Source: Physocladia obscura
Lineage: Eukaryota; Chytridiomycota; Chytridiomycetes; Chytridiales; Chytriomycetaceae
Direction: 5' to 3'
DNA: 12,581 nt
Assembly (NCBI GenBank): GCA_027596945.1
Contig: JADGJH010001003.1
Coordinates: 1 to 12,581, forward strand
Below the pieces are notes generated by a model. It was not told the DNA's origin, made no database searches, and saw only the letters and a list, made by a program, of their open reading frames with translations. A program made the translations under genes and the position numbers. Numbering within the stretch: the stretch's first letter is position 1; each line of letters opens with the position of its first letter. Below, in pieces: positions 7,806 through 12,581 of this stretch.

Positions 7806-9617
7806 ATGCTCAGCGAATCCACACCTCTTCTCAATCGACAGCGACAAGCGGAATCGCATGGAATATTGCGCAGAGGTACGTAAAGTTTTTTAGTGCCGTT
7901 ATCGCCTATCGCCAAGTCAGTAGACAATTGACATAATATCAGGCTTGAAAGCTCGACATCTCATAATGATGAGGTTAGGAATATTGTATTTCGAATCCTT
8001 TTATCGAAACGCTTATCGAGTCGCTTTTTTTTAGCGTTGGTGGAACAGTAGGAACTGGTCTGTTTGTGGCATCTGGACTCACGATAGCAACGGCAGGGCC
8101 AGTCGGAGCTCTGGTGGCATATCTAATTGTCGGTATAATGGTGTTTTGCGTACTTACATCATTGGGAGAAATGGCCGCATTGATTCCTGTTTCAGGATCG
8201 TTCCATGACTTTGTTGAGTACATAAAGACCTTTCGGCGATCAATCAATTGACAATGAACAATATTTTTTTGACATTACTCAGGCTGGAAGATTTGTCGAT
8301 CCCGCTCTAGCATGGACACTGGGGTGGAATTATTGGTTGCAATGGGCGATCAGTCTCACATCTGAAGTTACTGCAGCTGGAATTATATTGACGTTTTGGT
8401 TTCCAAATACCCCTGCGTGGATGTTTTCGGCTGGAATTCTCTTCGCACTGACAATTTTAAATACTCGATCAGTCTCGTTCTTTGGAGAGACTGAATACTG
8501 GCTATCTTTCATCAAAGTTGCCGCTGTGCTTCTATTTATTTGCGTGGGAGCTTATGTTGATCAATTTGGATTCGGTGGCGATGATCCCGCGCCACCTTTG
8601 GGTTTTCAAAACTGGTTTATCGAAGGCGCGCCGTTCAAAAACGGAATTACGGGTATCTTATCGGTTATTTCATTAGCATTTTTTGCGTTTGGTGGAACCG
8701 AATTGGTTGGGATTAGTGCCGGGGAAGTCGAAGACCCACGGAAAAATGTTCCCATCGCAATCAATCAAACATTTTGGCGAATATTAATATTTTATATAAG
8801 CTCAATAGGAATCATCGGGCTGCGTGAGTTTTTTTTCGAAAAATTTATGATTCACTGAAAATATTGAACAGTAATTGCGAACGATGATCCAAGCCTCTCA
8901 TTGTCGGCGAAGTCGGGAGATGTTTCAATCGCTCCATTTACTTTGATCCTTCAGCGAGCGGGACTCACTTCAGCAGCCAATCTAATGAATCTTGTTATTC
9001 TGACAGCAGTAGTCAGCACAGCAAATTCTGCAATGTATGCTGCATCACGGACGCTTATGTCTCTATCTCAAAGAGGCCAAGCTCACCAAATGTTTGGATA
9101 CGTGAATTCCAATGGTGTACCTGTTTGGGCTGTTGCTGTTACAGTAGCAATCGGGTCGCTTGCGTTTCTGGGTATCATTCTAGGAGGTATGTTGCATTTC
9201 TTTAACTGTCGTTCGTTGTGTTGATGACAATGTTTTGCAGAGGGCGTATTATTCAGCCTACTGCTCACAGTAACAGGCACATCCGGCCTACTTACATGGC
9301 TTTCGATAAGTGTCACGCACATACGATTTCGTGCTGCTTTGAAAGTTCAGGGAAAGTCACTTGCGACTCTTCCCTATGCTGCACCACTCTTTCCATATTC
9401 GGATTATGCTGCTTTATTTATTGGGCTTGTGATTCTTATTGGACAGGCATACGTTGCAATATATGGAGGCGCCGAGGGAAACGTTGATTATCGAATGCTC
9501 TTATCTATTGTTGGAGGAGTACCTCTATTTTTTGGTCTTTATTTGGGATATCGCATGATAAATGGATTCAAGTTTGTTGATTTGCGAAATTGCGATCTCG
9601 GCGTCATAATATCATGA
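7806..9617 (+). CDS. Amino-acid permease, APC superfamily (fungal YAT-like), six exons
   Basis: A proton-coupled amino-acid importer of about 503 residues, a usual length for the family. Exons are 7806-7875, 7943-7973, 8035-8212, 8283-8823, 8872-9186 and 9241-9617, with introns of 67, 61, 70, 48 and 54 nt. The second exon is only 31 nt but restores GLKARHLIMMSVGGTVGTGL, the conserved entry into TM1 with its unwound GTG motif. The exon 3-4 join gives SGSFHDFAGRFVDPALAWTL. GGTELVGISAGEVEDPRKN (about 230-248) is the TM6 family signature, and NSAMYAASRTLMSLS marks the TM8 region. The soluble N-terminus (MLSESTPLLN) and the short C-tail after the last helix face the cytosol. The donor of intron 3 (GTTGAG) and of intron 2 (GTTAGG) are weak, but no better join keeps the family sequence. 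Substrate specificity is not evident. Confidence 0.9.
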
Positions 9618-9801
9618 AACAATAAATATGCATATTTTAGTAAATATATAAAAAACAAACTTGAAAAATATTGCGTGAACAACTTTTTTATTGTTGTTTT
9701 GACTGAAGCAAATTTTAAAGTATAGACACACTAAGAATTGTGGGCAATTCAACGTTGATTCTTCAAAAAAGATCGCCTCAGTATGTCAATACATACTCGA
9801 A
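9618..9801. other. Intergenic region with a perfect hairpin
   Basis: AT-rich DNA between the permease and a weak minus-strand ORF. AGTATGT (9780-9786) and ACATACT (9791-9797) form a 7-bp perfect inverted repeat with a CAAT loop. TTTATT at 9687-9692 reads AATAAA on the minus strand and could end the minus-strand ORF's transcript. No coding potential is seen. Confidence 0.4.
9621..9626 (+). terminator. Poly(A) signal AATAAA of the permease
   Basis: AATAAA occurs 4 nt after the TGA stop, followed by AT-rich DNA. This suggests a very short 3' UTR, as for the PEX39-like gene. Confidence 0.6.
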
Positions 9802-10113
9802 TTACGTAAATAAAAAAAATTTTGAGAGAAAACTCTCAGGGATGTTTGTCGCAGTTAATTTATTTTGAAACGCATTGTTGACGACACAGTGTAGATTTTT
9901 GATATGAGACTCGGCATTAAAAACGTGCATGTTTTTACCAAGGTAGGTGATGAATGGGAAGTAGGCAACGTGTATTGGTGGTGTTTCCAAATAAAAGGTC
10001 TCTGCTGTTTGTCGAAGTCCGCAGTCGATAAAAAAATCAGTCAATTGCAGTACCTTTTTTTTTTTCACGCAGTCAGACAAAGTCGAGGCAACAGCTTTTT
10101 GATTTGTGGACAT
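9802..10113 (-). CDS. Hypothetical short protein with a LisH-like motif
   Basis: A 103-codon minus-strand ORF beginning MSTNQKAVAST. Residues 21-43 (VLQLTDFFIDCGLRQTAETF then YLE) fit the LisH pattern: hydrophobic helix, Gly at the turn, then T-A-E and a closing Glu. LisH motifs are about 33-residue dimerisation units, often near the N-terminus. The rest is not recognised. Doubts: base composition resembles intergenic DNA, a homopolymer encodes the KKKK stretch before the motif, and the same open frame extends upstream to an ATG at 10272. A GTGAAA or GTACTG donor inside the ORF with an ACAG acceptor could instead mark an intron that would remove the LisH-like part. Treat as tentative. Confidence 0.3.
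   Translation of the reverse strand: MSTNQKAVASTLSDCVKKKKVLQLTDFFIDCGLRQTAETFYLETPPIHVAYFPFITYLGKNMHVFNAESHIKNLHCVVNNAFQNKLTATNIPESFLSKFFLFT
9823..9838. repeat. Perfect 6-bp inverted repeat with AAAA loop
   Basis: TGAGAG (9823-9828), AAAA, CTCTCA (9833-9838). It overlaps the extreme end of the weak minus-strand ORF and lies 25 bp from the 9780-9797 hairpin. With TTACGTAA at 9802-9809 between them, three palindromic elements fall within 60 bp. Confidence 0.7.
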
Positions 10114-10941
10114 TCTGACCTGTTTGTGAGTTTCTTTTGGGTTTTGTTTGTCTGGTGATACGCAAGTTTCACGCAAGTTTATGCATAAAACAGCAAACAA
10201 AAAAGGAAAATGTTTGCCCCTTCCCGAGATAAAAAGCTGTTTCTTCCGATTATCCATGATTGGAAAAAGCACCTGATAGTTTGATTCGACTGAGGTTGAT
10301 GATGGTGTTGACTGAGGTCAATCTTAGCTTGTTTAAGTATCTTTTGATCATCGAAAGAACCAGACGCCTTCTTTGACCGAGGTTGAAGCTGAGGTGGTGA
10401 CTGAGGTCTCCTTGGACTTCAGCAACTTTTTATTATCCTGATTATTCAATTTTTTTTAATTGTTGTAATATATTTTTTAAGCCATAACATGTATCTTTCA
10501 TCTTTTTCAAATTTTGCTTCCAATATAAACCGGCCCTTCAAAAATGAACTAACAGCCTGGTTTAATTTTTCTGAAAAACTTTTATCAGTGTATGATTGCT
10601 TGAAGAATAAATGTTGAACTGCACCAGAAGAAATTACCTAATTTAAGCGATGTTAGAAGCTGTCACGCTCGAAAACAGCATTTTTTCATATGACAAAATA
10701 AATTTTGTATTTTGTGGTGACAAAAGCTACGTTGGTGAATTTTGTGTTGAATTTTTTCTCAAAAATAATTGAGCAGCCAATTTTGAAAATATGAGCGAAA
10801 GAATATTAGGTTCAAAAGATCAAAGAGAATCAAGTGTTCAGCAAGATAGGAAAAGGGTTCGACTTGCAACAATTCATTTGTTTGAAATTTTGCAGAATTC
10901 AACTGAAAAAAAATTGGAAAAAGTAAAGGCATCAAGTAAAA
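10114..10941. other. Intergenic region, 828 bp, promoter side of the coiled-coil gene
   Basis: AT-rich DNA without a recognisable gene. It holds a tandem ACGCAAGTTT pair (10160-10169 and 10171-10180), several GACTGAGGT-like repeats (10288-10407), a CCAAT box at 10776-10780 and an ATG at 10791 that opens a long out-of-frame ORF. If the minus-strand LisH-like ORF is real, this is a divergent promoter. The repeated block at 10376-10437 reads open in one plus frame (TEVEAEVVTEVSLDFSNF) but has no start or splice context. Confidence 0.4.
10288..10407. repeat. Degenerate GACTGAGGT repeats (about 12-bp period)
   Basis: GACTGAGGT is exact at 10288-10296, 10310-10318 and 10399-10407, with GACCGAGGT at 10375-10383 and AGCTGAGGT at 10387-10395. 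The last three are spaced exactly 12 bp apart. The second copy lies within TTGACTGAGGTCAA, an inverted repeat with 5-bp arms (10308-10321). Confidence 0.6.
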
Positions 10942-11183
10942 ATGGCCGAAACGGCAGTGGACATCACGGACAGCGCAAACACCGAGACAACAGACACAAT
11001 AACGGAAGTATTGGCGCTAGAAGAGGACAGTTACGAAGGAGGAGGAGAAGGCGGCGGCAGTATCGATCAGCCCGGGCGCGCGTTATCGCTCAAACGAAAG
11101 CTCAGCAGGAAACGCACGGCGACGCGGACCAAGCCCGACGCAAGCCCGCCGGCCGATCAGCAGGAGCTCGACCAGGACCACCA

Positions 11184-11235
<52 letters not shown>

Positions 11236-11333
11236 CGCGACCACCGCGAACGCAACGAACGCAACGATCCGCCGACGACAATGCCGACGCAGCTGCTGGC
11301 GCCCGTAAGCAGCCGCAACGTGTCGCAGTTTGA
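10791..11333 (+). other. Upstream overlapping reading frame (possible uORF)
   Basis: An ATG with A at -3 lies 151 nt before the main start, in a different frame, and stays open for 180 codons into the GC-rich exon. Within the exon its product is Arg-rich low complexity, typical of a shadow frame, so a functional protein is unlikely. If the transcript starts upstream of it, it would compete with the main start. An undetected 5' intron is an alternative explanation. Confidence 0.3.
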
Positions 11334-12493
11334 ATCGCCGGCGGCGTCGGACGTGGACGAGCCGGCGACGGAAATCACGGAGGTTGAACTGGCGACGCTG
11401 ACGGAGAGGGTGTCGGTGGCGATCAACCCGACGGGGGTGGCGGTGACAACGGTGCGGCGGGCAAAGAGCGCGACGGCGAATGCGGCGGGCGGCGGCGGCG
11501 GCGGCGGCGCGAACGGAGCCGGCAGCGCGAACGGCGGCGGCGAAGGGCACGGCGCGGGGCACGCGAAGGGCGTCGTGCGGCTGAGCCCGTCGCGCGCAAA
11601 CTCGCTGTCCATGAGCCAGACGCTGGACGCCGACTACGCCGCCTACGTGACGGACGCGCAGGCCGCCACGATCGCGCGGCTCGAGGCCGACAAGAAGAGC
11701 CTCGCCGCCGCCCTCGGCACGCGCGACAAGCTGGCCGCTGACCTGCGCGCACAGCTCGCCGCGTCGGCCTCGCTCGCCGCCGACGTCGACGCCCTGCGCA
11801 AGGACCTCGCTAAGGCGCGCGACACCAACGCCGACTTTGCCGAGAAGGCCAAGCTGGCCGCCGCCGAGCGCCAGGAGCTCATTGCCGCGCGCACCGCAAT
11901 GGTCATCGAAGACGCAAAGAAGAGCGTCGTCATCAAGAAGCTGCAGGACGAGGCCGCGAAAACCAGCCAGCGCTTCAAGACCCTCGTCGACAAGATCGTC
12001 GCCGAGAAGGAGTCCGAGTCCGGCTCCTCCAGCAGAACAAAGGCGGAGCTGGAGCAAGTCGTGAGTAGCGCCTGGGTACCAAGGTGTCTATCTTTATTTA
12101 ACAATATCACCCATTCAGATTGCCCAGCTGAGACACGAAAACAAATCTCTCGTTGCCGAAAACGAATCTCTCAAAGAAGAAAACGAAAGAATCGAAAGCA
12201 CAATGAACCAAATGCTCCAAGACCAGAAGCCTCCGTCACCAATCTCTCCAAACACCCCGCTGCCGTCAAGCCAGACTGCAAACATGTCCAAGTTTCCTCC
12301 CAGATCTTCAAGCGCAATTGGTCTTATTGATTTGCTGCCGAATGACGGCAATTTGGAAACTCAAATGCTCAAGCAGCGTGCCACTGAAAAACTAAAGAGC
12401 GAAGTTCGGCGGTTGAAGGATGAAAATGCTGCGCTCATTGCCCAATTCACTGCTACTCTAGAATTTATGAATTCTCAAGGAATACAAATGTAA
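10942..12493 (+). CDS. Coiled-coil protein with His-Glu repeat, unknown function
   Basis: Two exons (10942-12060 and 12119-12493) joined across a 58-nt GTGAGT...CAG intron give 497 residues. The start has A at -3 and G at +4. In order: an acidic N-terminus; a basic cluster, KRKLSRKR (about 51-58), that could be a nuclear localisation signal; a His-Glu repeat (HE x8, residues 82-97); a disordered Gly/Ala-rich linker with a Gly7 run; an RLSPSRANSLS segment with possible phosphosites; then long Ala/Lys/Glu-rich coiled coil (about 230-370) that continues in exon 2 as IAQLRHENKSLVAENESLKE. A Pro/Ser gap follows, then a last helix starting EKLKSEVRRLKDENAALIAQ near the C-terminus. This is a scaffold or cytoskeleton-like architecture, but no family was recognised. 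Exon 1 is far richer in GC than exon 2 and the flanks. Confidence 0.82.
11185..11232 (+). repeat. CACGAA hexanucleotide repeat, eight copies
   Basis: Eight perfect in-frame copies of CACGAA encode alternating His-Glu. Such perfection at DNA level suggests recent expansion by slippage. The opposite strand reads as FV repeats and is not a gene. Confidence 0.95.
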
Positions 12494-12554
12494 AACTATG
12501 GAGGATTAACGAACTCTTTCTTTTTTTTTTTTTGTTATTTCTTTATTTCCAAAC

Positions 12555-12560
12555 AATAAA
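12555..12560 (+). terminator. Poly(A) signal AATAAA of the coiled-coil gene
   Basis: AATAAA lies about 62 nt after the stop, downstream of a T-rich run (about 12519-12533). It is the first canonical signal after the CDS. Confidence 0.5.
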
Positions 12561-12563
12561 ATA

Positions 12564-12579
12564 TGTCTCTTATACACAT
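12564..12579. other. Probable Tn5/Nextera mosaic-end remnant
   Basis: TGTCTCTTATACACAT matches 16 consecutive bases of the 19-bp Tn5 mosaic end used in Nextera libraries (CTGTCTCTTATACACATCT). It lies two bases from the window's end, where untrimmed adapter would accumulate. A natural match of this length is very unlikely in 12.6 kb, so the final ~18 bases are best treated as non-genomic. Confidence 0.8.
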
Positions 12580-12581
12580 AA

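Noticed and set aside
7649..7927. Lys-rich minus-strand ORF over the transporter-permease gap
   Set aside because: Its KKKK stretches are antisense to intergenic poly(T) tracts and the rest overlaps permease exon 1 and intron 1.
11083..12057. 324-codon minus-strand ORF opposite the coiled-coil exon
   Set aside because: It is Arg/Leu/Val-rich low complexity produced by GC-rich sequence on the other strand, and it reads the His-Glu repeat as FV repeats.

Overview
The window looks like compact nuclear DNA from a fungus. The signs are short spliceosomal introns (48 to 94 nt), AT-rich flanks with AATAAA poly(A) signals, Gln homopolymers, a fungal-type (YAT) amino-acid permease, a peroxisomal KPWE-domain protein and a PEX12 RING peroxin. 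An early-diverging (chytrid-like) lineage is only a guess. No rRNA, tRNA, CRISPR array or transposon was found.

Layout, left to right. 1-527: no convincing gene. 528-1082 (+): orphan single-pass membrane protein. 1289-1834 (+): PEX39-like KPWE protein. 1916-3192 (-): PEX12 in three exons, tail-to-tail with the KPWE gene with 81 bp between stop codons. 3269-7656 (+): full-length ABCC/MRP transporter in five exons, head-to-head with PEX12 across a 76-bp divergent promoter holding a poly(dT) run. 7806-9617 (+): amino-acid permease in six exons, starting 149 bp after the transporter. 9802-10113 (-): weak short ORF with a LisH-like motif. 10114-10941: intergenic, with degenerate GACTGAGGT repeats and an upstream ATG. 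10942-12493 (+): coiled-coil protein with a very GC-rich first exon, a His-Glu repeat and one intron. The last bases match the Tn5/Nextera mosaic end and are probably a library artefact.

Functional picture. Two adjacent genes belong to peroxisomal matrix import: the PEX39-like protein (PTS2/PEX7 branch) and PEX12 (ubiquitin-ligase RING subunit that recycles import receptors). The next two genes are membrane transporters, an ATP-driven exporter and a secondary amino-acid importer; their pairing may be chance. Splice junctions were placed by eye, using GT/AG sites that keep the frame and restore the expected family sequence. Several junctions use weak donors or AAG acceptors and need transcript data.
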